From an uncultured Clostridia bacterium (lineage in GTDB: Bacteria; Bacillota; Clostridia; Christensenellales; Borkfalkiaceae), in assembly GCA_958419945.1 (NCBI GenBank), contig CATZIC010000012.1:1-38518 (forward strand): a stretch of DNA of 38,518 nt, given 5' to 3'. Of this stretch, positions 7,804 through 16,100 are shown piece after piece. The first letter of the stretch is position 1, and each line of letters starts with the position of its first letter. The translations under genes and the position numbers were made by a program. The notes under the pieces were generated by a model. It saw only the letters and a list, made by a program, of their open reading frames with translations. It was not told where the DNA came from and made no database searches.

Positions 7804-8451
7804 ATGAAATCAATTTTGGTAATCGGACTTGGAAGGTTCGGCAGACATCTTGCAGAAAAACTTAACGAATTAGGCCACCAGATAATGGCTATTGACAGAG
7901 ACGAACAGCGTGTAAACGACGTTTTGGAAATCGTTACGAGCGCGCAGATCGGCGACAGCACCAACAAAAGCTTTTTGGAAACTTTGGGCGTCGACAATTA
8001 CGACGTATGTTTTGTGACCATTTCAAACGACTTTCAGGGTTCGCTTATAACGACGAGTTACTTAAAGGAACTGGGCGCAAAACTTGTTGTTGCACGTGCG
8101 GAAAGAGACGTACAGAAAAATCTTCTTCTTCGTAACGGTGCCGACGAAGTCGTTTACCCCGAAGAACAGGTTGCAAATTGGGCGGCCATAAAATACAGTT
8201 CCAACCACGTTCTCGACTATATCGAGCTTGACGCAGACACTTCCATTTTCGAAGTATCCGTACCCGATAACTGGATAGGAAAGAGCATCGGGCAGATCGA
8301 TATCCGCAGAAAGTACAAGATAAGCATTCTTGCGGTAAAGATAAACGGCAAAATGAACCCGTCCATAACCCCCGAAACGGTGTTTACGAGCGATATGACG
8401 CTGTTTGTTTTGGGCGAATACAAAACCTTGCACAAATGCTTCAGAATTTAA
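7804..8451 (+). CDS. ktrA: KtrA/TrkA regulatory subunit of the potassium transporter
   Basis: A 215-aa cytoplasmic gating subunit. The N-terminal RCK/TrkA-N Rossmann domain shows VIGLGRFGRHLAEKL and the acidic end of strand 2 in MAIDRDEQRV, which binds ATP/ADP. The C-terminal TrkA-C domain (about residues 140-215, EVSVPDNWIGKSIGQIDIRRKY) is the usual site for c-di-AMP in Firmicutes. Full length for KtrA. A GAGG site overlaps the ktrB stop. A strong two-way terminator ends the operon. Confidence 0.94.
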   Translation: MKSILVIGLGRFGRHLAEKLNELGHQIMAIDRDEQRVNDVLEIVTSAQIGDSTNKSFLETLGVDNYDVCFVTISNDFQGSLITTSYLKELGAKLVVARAERDVQKNLLLRNGADEVVYPEEQVANWAAIKYSSNHVLDYIELDADTSIFEVSVPDNWIGKSIGQIDIRRKYKISILAVKINGKMNPSITPETVFTSDMTLFVLGEYKTLHKCFRI

Positions 8452-8460
8452 AAAACGTAT

Positions 8461-8509
8461 AAAAAAACGGCTTTCCCACGGGTTACCCCGTACGGGAAAG
8501 TCATTTTTT
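8461..8509. terminator. Bidirectional terminator between ktrA and ypeB
   Basis: The stem CTTTCCC-ACGGG / CCCGT-GGGAAAG (8471-8500) has a T-run on the + strand (8504-8509) and an A-run (8461-8467) that gives a T-run on the minus strand. Confidence 0.85.
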
Positions 8510-8539
8510 ATATTTAAATATTGTTTTTTAACAAACTGC

Positions 8540-10438
8540 CTACATCAACAAATCCCCTTCGGAAGTGGATACTACACGGAAGATCTGAACCTCTTTTCCG
8601 GTTTTGGCATCAACGTAAATATAATATTCCGCATCGCCTGCCATACCGAAAACTTCGTACGCAAGAACCTCTTTGGTTTCCCCGCGAAGTATCAGGCAAA
8701 GTCTTGTCGCCAATACCGATAAGTCGGTCGATAAGCCGGTTAACGCCTCTTTTTGGGAAATAGTAGGCTCATCGATTTCACGCTGTTTATGGTTAAGATA
8801 GTAGGCCGTAGAGTCGTAAGCGGATACTATTCCCCTTTCCTTGCAAACGGTAACTTTAACCATGTCGGGATAAACTATTACGCCACCCTGAGTATAACAA
8901 TAATTGATATACGCCGTTGCGCCGTTCTCGGTCGCCCAAACCGCGGTCATGTCCGAAAGTCCTGACTGAACCATAAATTCGTCCGCCTTTTTGATACATT
9001 CTTCAAGGCTGTAATTTTGTTCGCTACAGTCGGCGTAATGGTTAAACATTATAAGGCTTCCGTCGGTTTTTGCAAGTGATGCGTAAATTTCGCCGTCAAC
9101 TGCATCCGCACGCACGTTGTAGCAGTCGATTTTGCCTTCGGATTCCCCTACCGATTCCACGTTTTTAATGTCGTAACCGGCGAAGATCGAAGAAAATTTT
9201 TTCTCTGCTTCTCTGGTTGTAATGCTTTCTGCTTTTTCGGGCTCTTCCTTATCCACGCTGTCGGAAAACGGACCGTCGTAAATAAGTTTCGGATAGTCCA
9301 CGGCCTTTTCTTCGAGTGCGTTAAACTTAGCCAAAAACATATTGTCGTCGCCTTCGTTTAAAATGGTGTTAAAGTCGAATTCCGAACCCATTTCCGCGTT
9401 AAGGGCGGAAAGTTCCTCTTTTAAAACGGTGTTGATACTGTAGAGCGAACTAAGGTTTTCTCTGTCCGCTTCCGTGATAGAATCTCCGTCTATAAGCCTG
9501 TTATTAAGGTATTTTGAGTAATCCGCAACCTGATTTATATATTTGGTCGTGTAATACTTGCTTTCGTCTTTTAACGGAATTCTAGCAATATCGTCGGCGG
9601 CCAAACTCGCCTGCGTGGTAAGGTTACCCAAAAGCCTTTGCTGCTGAGCTTTATCGTTGGAAACCATAAGTTTGGACATGCTCACGTCCATATTGTCAAC
9701 GTAGTCGACAAGGTTGTAATAACTTTCCGCAACGTCCGCACGGTCGTTGATTTTCATGCCGTCAAACACGTTAGTCATGCTTAAAGTAAACAACGTTGCC
9801 AAAACCAAGGTGGTGGAACCGAGAGCTATAACCGCCGCAAGCCAACCGCCAAGCCCGCGATTACGCTTTTCACGGCGGTTCTGCATTCTAAGTTCCCGTT
9901 TCTGCTCTTTTAAAGCACGCCTGTCCGCAATTTTCTGACGGCGGACGGAAGCCTTTTGTTCACGAAGCTTGATTCTGTTCAGTTTGGAATTTTCTCTCGC
10001 ACGCCTTTTCGCCTGTTTTTCGGCGGCAATGCGTTTTTCCCTTTCCTCTCTTGATTCATGTTTAAGCATATCACGACGGGCAAGGCGTTCTTCCTTTCTT
10101 CTCAATTTTTCGGTTTTGTATTCCTCTTTCTTCTTCTTGATAACTTCCTGTTTAGCCTTTCTTGCCTTTTCTCTGTCCGCCTTTTTCTGCATCTTAGCGG
10201 CTACTTTTTTATCGTGCGCTTCACGCTTTTTGCGTGCTTTTTCTGTGCGTTCTGCCTTGGAAATCTTCTCTTTTTCCTTCTTTTCGTCTTGTTTTGTCGA
10301 AGATCTCTTTTTTGTCGTTTTTACGGGGTTTGTAGTAACTTTGCCCTTTCCCGTAGCGGTTTTTTTGGTTTTAACTTCGGGCTTATTGTCCTCGGTTAAG
10401 TTTTCCACTTTTTCTACTGCGTTATTTTTTTCTTCCAT
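8540..10438 (-). CDS. ypeB: YpeB-like germination protein with a ~195-residue basic N-terminal extension
   Basis: YpeB stabilises and localises the spore cortex-lytic enzyme SleB, and the gene directly follows sleB, which supports the call. Residues 1-195 are almost all Lys, Arg, Glu and Ala (KKREAHDKKVAAKMQKKADREK and onward) and predict a long charged helix or coiled coil. One TM segment follows at about 196-222 (GGWLAAVIALGSTTLVLATLF). The outer part begins with YYNLVDYVDNMDVSMSKLM, the helical domain typical of YpeB, and ends with PepSY-like repeats (VYPDMVKVTVCKERGIVSAYDSTAYYLNH; EYYIYVDAKTGKEVQIF). Usual YpeB is about 450 aa with a very short cytoplasmic start; the 632 aa here is due to the basic extension. 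GGAG precedes the ATG. Two dispersed-motif copies, one clear and one degenerate, lie inside. Confidence 0.85.
   Translation of the reverse strand: MEEKNNAVEKVENLTEDNKPEVKTKKTATGKGKVTTNPVKTTKKRSSTKQDEKKEKEKISKAERTEKARKKREAHDKKVAAKMQKKADREKARKAKQEVIKKKKEEYKTEKLRRKEERLARRDMLKHESREEREKRIAAEKQAKRRARENSKLNRIKLREQKASVRRQKIADRRALKEQKRELRMQNRREKRNRGLGGWLAAVIALGSTTLVLATLFTLSMTNVFDGMKINDRADVAESYYNLVDYVDNMDVSMSKLMVSNDKAQQQRLLGNLTTQASLAADDIARIPLKDESKYYTTKYINQVADYSKYLNNRLIDGDSITEADRENLSSLYSINTVLKEELSALNAEMGSEFDFNTILNEGDDNMFLAKFNALEEKAVDYPKLIYDGPFSDSVDKEEPEKAESITTREAEKKFSSIFAGYDIKNVESVGESEGKIDCYNVRADAVDGEIYASLAKTDGSLIMFNHYADCSEQNYSLEECIKKADEFMVQSGLSDMTAVWATENGATAYINYCYTQGGVIVYPDMVKVTVCKERGIVSAYDSTAYYLNHKQREIDEPTISQKEALTGLSTDLSVLATRLCLILRGETKEVLAYEVFGMAGDAEYYIYVDAKTGKEVQIFRVVSTSEGDLLM
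8721..8744 (+). repeat. Degenerate dispersed-motif copy in ypeB
   Basis: AAGT-CGGT-CGATAAG-CCG-GTTAAC has the overall layout but a changed core. It is not counted among the 14 clear copies. Confidence 0.35.
9487..9503 (+). repeat. Dispersed motif copy 4 (inside ypeB)
   Basis: CTATAAG-CCT-GTTATT, with only the core and right block kept. It encodes N-R-L-I-D on the coding strand. Confidence 0.6.
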
Positions 10439-10448
10439 AACTTACTCC

Positions 10449-11162
10449 TTATATAGCAAAAACGTGATTGCCGATAGTGGTGGTAACCTTGCGTGAATAT
10501 ATCCACGCACTTGTTGCCGTTCTCGGGTTGTAATAGTAAATTGCACCGCCGGTTGGGTCCCAACCGTTTATTGCGTCTTTGGCGGCGCTGTATGCGGTGG
10601 AGTTAGGCGTGTAATTTATTTGCCCGTCCGCAACCGCCGTAAAGGCGTACGGCTGATAAATTACTGCGGATATTGTGTTCGGGAAAGAAGAACTTTTAAT
10701 TCTGTTTAAAACCACTGCGCCGACTGCTACTTGACCGGTGTAACTTTCACCTCTTGCCTCGCCGTAAATAAGCCTTGCCAAAAGTTGAACGTCAGCACTC
10801 GAATATTTACCGACTCCACCCGAAGAGCCTTGGCTTTGACTTGTGTCCCTGATGCCGAGCGCCGCAAGGGTTTTAGCGCCCACGATACCGTCCGGTGTAA
10901 GTCCGTTCCTTTTTTGGAAGTAGATTACCGCAGCCTTGGTTTTGGCACCGTAAATGCCGTCAACTGCGCCTTTATAGTACCCCCAATTTTTGAGTTTTGT
11001 CTGAACGGTTTTGACTAAATCCCCTTGGCTTCCCTGTTTTAAAACCGCGGTATAAACATAGTCGTTAGTTTCTTGTCTGTTTGCTATCACCGATGCCGTA
11101 GCGCCTGTAATCACAGTCGTGAGGCATAGCACGATAGCAATTATCATTAACCTTTTTTTCAT
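10449..11162 (-). CDS. sleB: SleB spore cortex-lytic enzyme
   Basis: A 237-aa exported lytic transglycosylase that cuts muramic-lactam-containing cortex peptidoglycan during germination. It has a signal peptide (about 1-28, ending ATASVIA), a peptidoglycan-binding domain (about 43-102: GSQGDLVKTVQTKLKNWGYY...VDGIYGAKTKAAVIYFQ) and a SleB/Hydrolase_2 catalytic domain (about 124-237) with the expected Glu, E135, in LIYGEARGES and the YQPYAFTAV and GATYYYNP-like (GGAIYYYNPRTATSAW) blocks. Domain order and length match SleB. Its ATG directly follows the spoIIR TAA, with GGAGGA inside the spoIIR end, so translation is coupled. ypeB follows after ten bases. Confidence 0.95.
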   Translation of the reverse strand: MKKRLMIIAIVLCLTTVITGATASVIANRQETNDYVYTAVLKQGSQGDLVKTVQTKLKNWGYYKGAVDGIYGAKTKAAVIYFQKRNGLTPDGIVGAKTLAALGIRDTSQSQGSSGGVGKYSSADVQLLARLIYGEARGESYTGQVAVGAVVLNRIKSSSFPNTISAVIYQPYAFTAVADGQINYTPNSTAYSAAKDAINGWDPTGGAIYYYNPRTATSAWIYSRKVTTTIGNHVFAI

Positions 11163-11678
11163 TTATCCTCCTTGTTTTAACCTGTTGAAAAAATCGGCTA
11201 TTACCGAGCGATATTTTACTTCCCCTTCCGTAAAACAAAGGGGCGGAAACACTACGCACCACCAATTATTTCCTTCGGCACTTCCAAGTTCTATAATTAC
11301 TGCGTCGTAAACCCCTTCGGGAAGGGTTAAATCGCCGTATACACGGGTAGGAAACTGCTCCTTTCTAATTGCGATATTCGACCTGTAATTAAAGTGATTT
11401 TCATATAAATATCGGTCTATAAGCCTGTTAACGGCATCTTTTTCCTTTTCGATTTTAGAAATTGCGTCCTCTTTGTCGGTTGCATTTTCGATAATCGGGG
11501 TAAGATAAGCCACCACTAAGTCTTTTATCTGATATTTAATATTTTGGTCCGCCTCGGTATTTGAATTGGCACGTATATGAATACGTAAATACTCGGTTTT
11601 TTCGGCGCTTCCTTGTAAAATGACCGCCGACACAACTATTATGAGGATAAGGGACAAACTTATACATAATTTTTTCAT
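11163..11678 (-). CDS. spoIIR: Stage II sporulation protein R
   Basis: A 171-aa forespore-secreted signal that triggers SpoIIGA to process pro-sigma-E in the mother cell. The N-terminus is a signal anchor (about 5-22). The mature part carries the family landmarks LRIHIRANSNTEADQNIKYQIKD, FPTRVYGDLTLPEGVYDAVIIELG and NWWCVVFPPLC. I start it at the ATG at 11676-11678 rather than farther upstream, because the signal peptide then lies at the very start and a CAGGA site precedes it. It is joined end to start with sleB. A candidate sigma-F/G-type promoter lies 35-60 bases upstream, matching the known forespore timing of spoIIR. A dispersed-motif copy is inside the gene (V-N-R-L-I-D). Confidence 0.93.
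   Translation of the reverse strand: MKKLCISLSLILIIVVSAVILQGSAEKTEYLRIHIRANSNTEADQNIKYQIKDLVVAYLTPIIENATDKEDAISKIEKEKDAVNRLIDRYLYENHFNYRSNIAIRKEQFPTRVYGDLTLPEGVYDAVIIELGSAEGNNWWCVVFPPLCFTEGEVKYRSVIADFFNRLKQGG
11413..11432 (+). repeat. Dispersed motif copy 5 (inside spoIIR)
   Basis: CGGT-CTATAAG-CCT-GTTAAC; the core and right block are intact. The coding-strand reading gives V-N-R-L-I. Confidence 0.65.
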
Positions 11679-11711
11679 ACAAAAATCCTGCCTTTTTTTA
11701 ATGACTGTAAA

Positions 11712-11740
11712 AATTATTGCCGTGATTTTACTTTTTATAC
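11712..11740 (-). promoter_or_regulatory. Candidate sigma-F/sigma-G promoter of spoIIR-sleB-ypeB
   Basis: On the minus strand, GTATA (11736-11740) is followed 14 bases later by GGCAATAATT (11712-11721), which fits the sigma-F -10 pattern GG-N-R-A-N-A-N-T-W. The spacer is one or two bases short of the usual length, so this is a candidate only. Confidence 0.45.
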
Positions 11741-11800
11741 CTGTAACTAATCTAAAATAATTTGATAGACGTAAATTGACAACAAGCAACAAAACCCTCC

Positions 11801-11834
11801 AAAAAAAAGGAAAAACGGCGGGAAGATACCGCCG
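11801..11834 (-). terminator. Isolated minus-strand terminator upstream of spoIIR
   Basis: CGGCGG and CCGCCG (11816-11821, 11829-11834) pair around a seven-base loop. The minus-strand RNA continues into five T, two C and eight T residues. No gene ends here, so it may close a small RNA transcribed from about 11900-12000. Confidence 0.65.
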
Positions 11835-12040
11835 CATTATCAATATTATAAAGTAGAGCCTATTGGTTTTCGGTCTTTTAACATTATCCTTTAAGTTTTG
11901 CACAGAATAGGTTTATAGCATTACTTAAACCCAAGCGGAAACCCAACAAAAAAGCCGACTTAAAAGCCGAATAAAAAGGATAATATTATTATATATAAAA
12001 TAGTATTTTATCCTTAAAAATATTTTACACTCTTTAAAAA

Positions 12041-12055
12041 ATCCTTGACAAGGAT
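12041..12055 (+). promoter_or_regulatory. Palindromic operator candidate over the -35 element
   Basis: ATCCTTG-A-CAAGGAT is a perfect 7+1+7 palindrome containing the -35 TTGACA. Related blocks TTATCCTT (12009-12016) and AAGGATAA (11976-11983) lie upstream, as expected for cooperative repressor binding. Confidence 0.55.
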
Positions 12056-12073
12056 AAATTTTTACTGTAAAAT
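12045..12073 (+). promoter_or_regulatory. Sigma-A promoter of the c-di-GMP-controlled surface-protein operon
   Basis: TTGACA (12045-12050), a 17-base spacer and TAAAAT (12068-12073). The predicted start near 12080 lies just before the riboswitch. Confidence 0.85.
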
Positions 12074-12090
12074 TAGCATACAGATATAGA

Positions 12091-12165
12091 GATAGAAGGG
12101 CAAAATTACAGCAATGTAATGACGCAAAGCTATAGGGACTTATTAAGTCAGCCAGTTTCCGTGTT
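12091..12165 (+). promoter_or_regulatory. c-di-GMP-I (GEMM) riboswitch aptamer
   Basis: Matches the GEMM-I core in order: AGGGCAAAA, a small stem ATTACA-GCAA-TGTAAT capped by a GNRA-type tetraloop, the highly conserved GACGCAAAGCTATAGGG, a short variable stem with ACTTATTAAGT, then CAGCCAGTTTCCG, which corresponds to the tetraloop receptor and 3' strand. It senses cyclic di-GMP. The 3' strand shares bases with the terminator that follows, so ligand binding would be expected to favour read-through (an ON switch); that direction is inference. Confidence 0.88.
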
Positions 12166-12198
12166 TAATCGCGTTAAACGGGCTGATTTTATTTTTTT
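12148..12198 (+). terminator. Riboswitch expression-platform terminator
   Basis: TCAGCC (12148-12153) pairs with GGCTGA (12181-12186), with an inner GTTTAA-TCGCG-TTAAAC stem, followed by TTTTATTTTTTT. The left arm lies inside the aptamer, giving mutually exclusive folds. Confidence 0.8.
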
Positions 12199-12214
12199 CG
12201 GAGTTTACTTTTAA

Positions 12215-13117
12215 ATGAAGTCAAAGGCACTTTTAGGAAAAACCGTATATGCGTTTATAATGGCAGTCGTAATACTTATTACGGCGGTTTTTTCCACTAT
12301 TTCTTACGCCTGGCTTGTAAACTATAAAAAAACCGGTGATTTCGATTTTTCCGCAACCGAACTTTCCCCTTACACCCTTGAAATTGCGAAGATCGACACC
12401 ACTACCATAACAGATACTGATACCGAAGATACGATTGAAGGGAAAAGGACTTATACAAAGCTTACGGACTTTATAATAGAAACAGACAATCCGACACCGG
12501 GTGCGACAACGACTACACCTACGAAAAGCACTGTTACCCTTTCAAATATGAGCTTCGGCAGAATAGATAACGTTGCTCAGCTTAAAAACGAAAACTACGT
12601 ATACCTTCGCCTTACCGTTCCAAAGGAATTGGGCGACACCGTAAAACTTAACCTTCACTATAATTCGGCAAGTTTTATAAAATTATATAAAAACCTTTAC
12701 GATACTGACGGTCTTACCGTTACGGGAACGGAAGAGGTAACCGATCAAGCCACGCTAAATAGTCTTGTGGCGGTTGAAAATGCGGAAAACGCAAACGACA
12801 CGTTTTTGCTTTATAACGCAGTTGTATCTAACGAAGATTGTGCGGCAACCGCTATAAAACAAACGATTACTTTTGACGACGCTAACCAAAAGCAATTTAC
12901 CAAATTTAACGATTATGAAACAAACCCCGCCGGCACCACACTTGAACTTAAAAACGAAAACTTCAGCACGGTTGCGGACGGCGGAAACTGGTACGTATAT
13001 ATAAGAATAATTCCTAATCTTGCGGTATTTGCGTATTCCATAGAATACATTTCGGACATAATGCCCTGCTACATGTACTTTAACGTAGGCGCAACCTTTG
13101 AATCCAATCCGCTTTAA
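12215..13117 (+). CDS. Secreted surface protein 1 with SipW-type signal peptide (TasA/camelysin-like signal)
   Basis: A 300-aa protein. Residues 7-32 form a hydrophobic signal (VYAFIMAVVILITAVFSTISYAWL) ending in YAWLVNYKK, the aromatic pattern after the hydrophobic core seen in SipW-dependent proteins such as TasA and camelysin. The rest is a Thr/Asp/Asn-rich, probably beta-strand domain (LPRLTV-like YLRLTVPKELGDTVKLNLHY; WYVYIRIIPNLAVFAYSIEYI). No LPXTG motif or C-terminal anchor is present. It is the first gene after the riboswitch, with GGAG before the ATG; the next gene starts 15 bases after its stop. A role as a minor fibre or matrix subunit is inference. I do not recognise the domain beyond its signal. 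Confidence 0.7.
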   Translation: MKSKALLGKTVYAFIMAVVILITAVFSTISYAWLVNYKKTGDFDFSATELSPYTLEIAKIDTTTITDTDTEDTIEGKRTYTKLTDFIIETDNPTPGATTTTPTKSTVTLSNMSFGRIDNVAQLKNENYVYLRLTVPKELGDTVKLNLHYNSASFIKLYKNLYDTDGLTVTGTEEVTDQATLNSLVAVENAENANDTFLLYNAVVSNEDCAATAIKQTITFDDANQKQFTKFNDYETNPAGTTLELKNENFSTVADGGNWYVYIRIIPNLAVFAYSIEYISDIMPCYMYFNVGATFESNPL

Positions 13118-13132
13118 CGAGGTAGCAATAGT

Positions 13133-16100
13133 ATGACTTTAAAACGAAAAATCACCTTAATATTGCTTGTAAGCCTTTTGGGCGTTATATTTGCCGCCTC
13201 CGCAGTGGTTACCTACGCGTATTTTTCCAAAAAGGAAATTTACGACGGCTACTTAAGCGGACAGGTAGAACTTTTATTTGACAGATTAAACGATAAAGGC
13301 GTTGCGGCTTATGATCCGGTACTTAAAGCCGAATTCGGCGATACCGTAGCTGCAAACAAAAATGCGGATTGGGGAAGTAAAGAATACCCCTTCGTTATTT
13401 CCAACGTACGCCATTTATACAACCTTTCGGAACTTCAAAGACTCGGCTACTTTGATAAGAAATTTATATCCCAAAATGCGGCGGGCGAATACAGCAAAAT
13501 ACCTTACTTTTTGGTTTGTACCCCCGACTACACACCAGCCTTGATAGACGGTACTAACTTTAGAGGTATTACTGCCATCGGAACGGATAAATACCCCTTT
13601 ATCGGCTCGGTAAAAGGCGTTCAAAATACAGATACTACGGTATCAATAGATGTTAACGGCAAAAAATGCGACACTTCCTCTATTACCAACGTAAAAGTTA
13701 CCGGCAACCCCCAAAACGCCGACGTCGGGCTTTTCGGTGTAATAGGCTTTTTGGGAACCGTTCCCGAGATTACTACCGAAAACCCCAATCCGACCTTTGA
13801 AGGGCAGATTTCCACAGTATCAAACCTTGTAATTTCCGACATACAAGTAACCGTTGATTCTTCCGCTTGGGACGCTGTTACCGCATTTTTGGAAGATATA
13901 ATGATAAACGCCACCAATGGGCATGAGTTTTCATTTTCCGAACTTCACGGCACCGCAGACTACGATAAAGTCCCCCACGAAAACCACCATATCGGTATAC
14001 TTGCGGGACACGCTTCTTATGCAAAAATCGAATACGTAAGCGTTTACTACTCTTCTGACGACGTCGTTGCAATCAACCTTAAAGATACCACGGACGTAGG
14101 CGGCACTAAAGCAAACTACTTCTCTTCGACCGGAATATTAGGCTATATTAACAACATTAACCCCGAAGTAACAATCAATCAAGCAACCGGCAAAGTAACC
14201 ATTACGGCAGGTTCCGGCGACAGCACGAGCGAACTTTCCTACGGCAGTGTTGGCGGCGGCGGAGCTTTGTCCGGCGATAAAGCGGGTTACGTTTTAGCGG
14301 GCGAAATGTATAAAAAGTTCTGCTATACGGGTGCGGCAGGTAATCTTACCCAAGACACCGACGGCACGATCTTTATAAAGGACGCACTTGACAAAGACGG
14401 AAATGCGCTTTGTACCGAATGGGTGCGTGACAGAATACTTTGGGGCACCCAGCGTACGGGAAGATATTATTTTTACGACGGCGTATTTACCTTCGCCCTT
14501 TCCGATCAACAAGATATTATCGAACCGACGTGGAATATCGTTAAAGACGAAAGCGGCAACCCCGTTATGGTCGACGGAAACTACAGTTACGACATTCCGG
14601 ATTTTACAATCGGCCAAAACGACGATACAAAGTGGCAAGCAAACACCAGTAAAGGTAATAAAGCGGTCGTTGCCTACGTTAAAAAGGTTACTAACGACGA
14701 GGCCCTTCAGACTGCCATCAATAATGGCGATCAGATTTTTGTAATGCAGGAAGGCGCGGAAAGTCTGTTCTTGATGTCCCTTTACGAGCAGTCCACTGCA
14801 GGAAGCGGTAATTTTAACGAAAAATACACCACCCCCGGAACCACTCAAAAGTTTGCTTCCGATCAACTTGTCAATGCTCTTGCAGACGCTTATATTAGCG
14901 GGGAAATTGCACAGTTACCTGCCGATATAACTAACGAATACAAAGATGTCAATAAATTAGCCAACGCCCTAAAAAGCGGAGAACTTAAAGCCATTAACGT
15001 TGGTATTACAAGTTCAGGTGTAACCCTAGACGATTTAAAACTGAAATATAAAATCAATCCTGCGGTTACGGGAAATCACAAATATTTTGTGGGAGACACA
15101 CCGGTTAGTGTTAATGCTGATGGTACCATACAGCAATATTACGACTATGCTAAAAGTGGTTACGCTGGGTATTTTTACTACACTACTGAAACAAGATCTA
15201 CACCAATAATACCTATCCCTTATGAAGTATATACTTACTATTGGCAACCATTGCAACAAGGTGTAGAAGCCAGCATTGTAATTTCTGAAACAAGGAACGG
15301 TCCATCAGATTATTTCAATAATAACACTATTTCTACGGAAAAATGGGCAAATGAAAACGTATATACCTATAATGGTAAAACAGGTGTTTTAGTCAACAAA
15401 ACTGACGGCAACTTTTATAGTACCAATAGCACTGCGAATGCAAACGGCGCTACACTTACAAAGCCCGCTACAGGAGATGCTTTGTACTACTTCTACAACG
15501 ACGTAAGAACAGATGACGAGAGCAAAAAAGTTTATACACATTCCACTGGTGGCGGGACGTATACGCTTGGTCAACTGACTGACACAGGAAACAAATCTAC
15601 TTCAGATCAACCTATATACCAATCGTCGGACGGAAAAAACGGCGTACTTTTGGACAGATACCCAACTTACACTTTTTCCAACGGAGATAAATACCTTAGA
15701 ATGGTTGAAGCAACATTTCAGCGTCTTATATCCTATGGCACACACTATGCTCTTTGGAATGGTTCTAATACCGCGGCAAATACAGCAACCAATTTTAACC
15801 ATTCTTTTGGTGGTACAATTACCCCTACTGTTTCAAACAGTACGGAAGCAACTTTGCGTTTTGCTCCGGACGGCACCTGCTATATACAGTATTCCATAGG
15901 TTCGACAGGGCTTTACGTAAACTCTACAGGTTCAGCTTTCAACACGGCAGCGTCAAACGCCAGCGCTGGCACAAAACTTTGCATTTACACGGTAGAAGGC
16001 ACTCAGGATATTGCCTACGGCCGTATCACATACGATCCTATCGACGATCCGGCAAGCGATACCGACAGTTACAGCTTTAGCGCCGGCGAATACGTGCTTA

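Larger units (their letters stand above)
11679..12214. other. 536-base intergenic regulatory region between spoIIR and the surface-protein operon
   Basis: No convincing gene. It holds, from left to right: the spoIIR promoter candidate; an isolated minus-strand terminator (11801-11834); a stretch that may encode a small minus-strand RNA, with CCTATT...AATAGG pairing; four AAGGATAA/TTATCCTT blocks (11883-11893, 11976-11985, 12007-12016, 12050-12057); and the promoter, operator and riboswitch of the operon starting at 12215. Confidence 0.6.

Noticed and set aside
9969..10496. Long + strand frames of 175 and 113 aa opposite the start of ypeB
   Set aside because: They are the antisense of the Lys/Arg/Glu-rich region, whose codons give artificial hydrophobic Phe/Leu/Ser runs. 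No ribosome site or family match.
14294..14866. A minus-strand frame of 190 aa inside the 1363-aa protein gene
   Set aside because: It is a shadow of the real gene; no ribosome site or recognisable motif.
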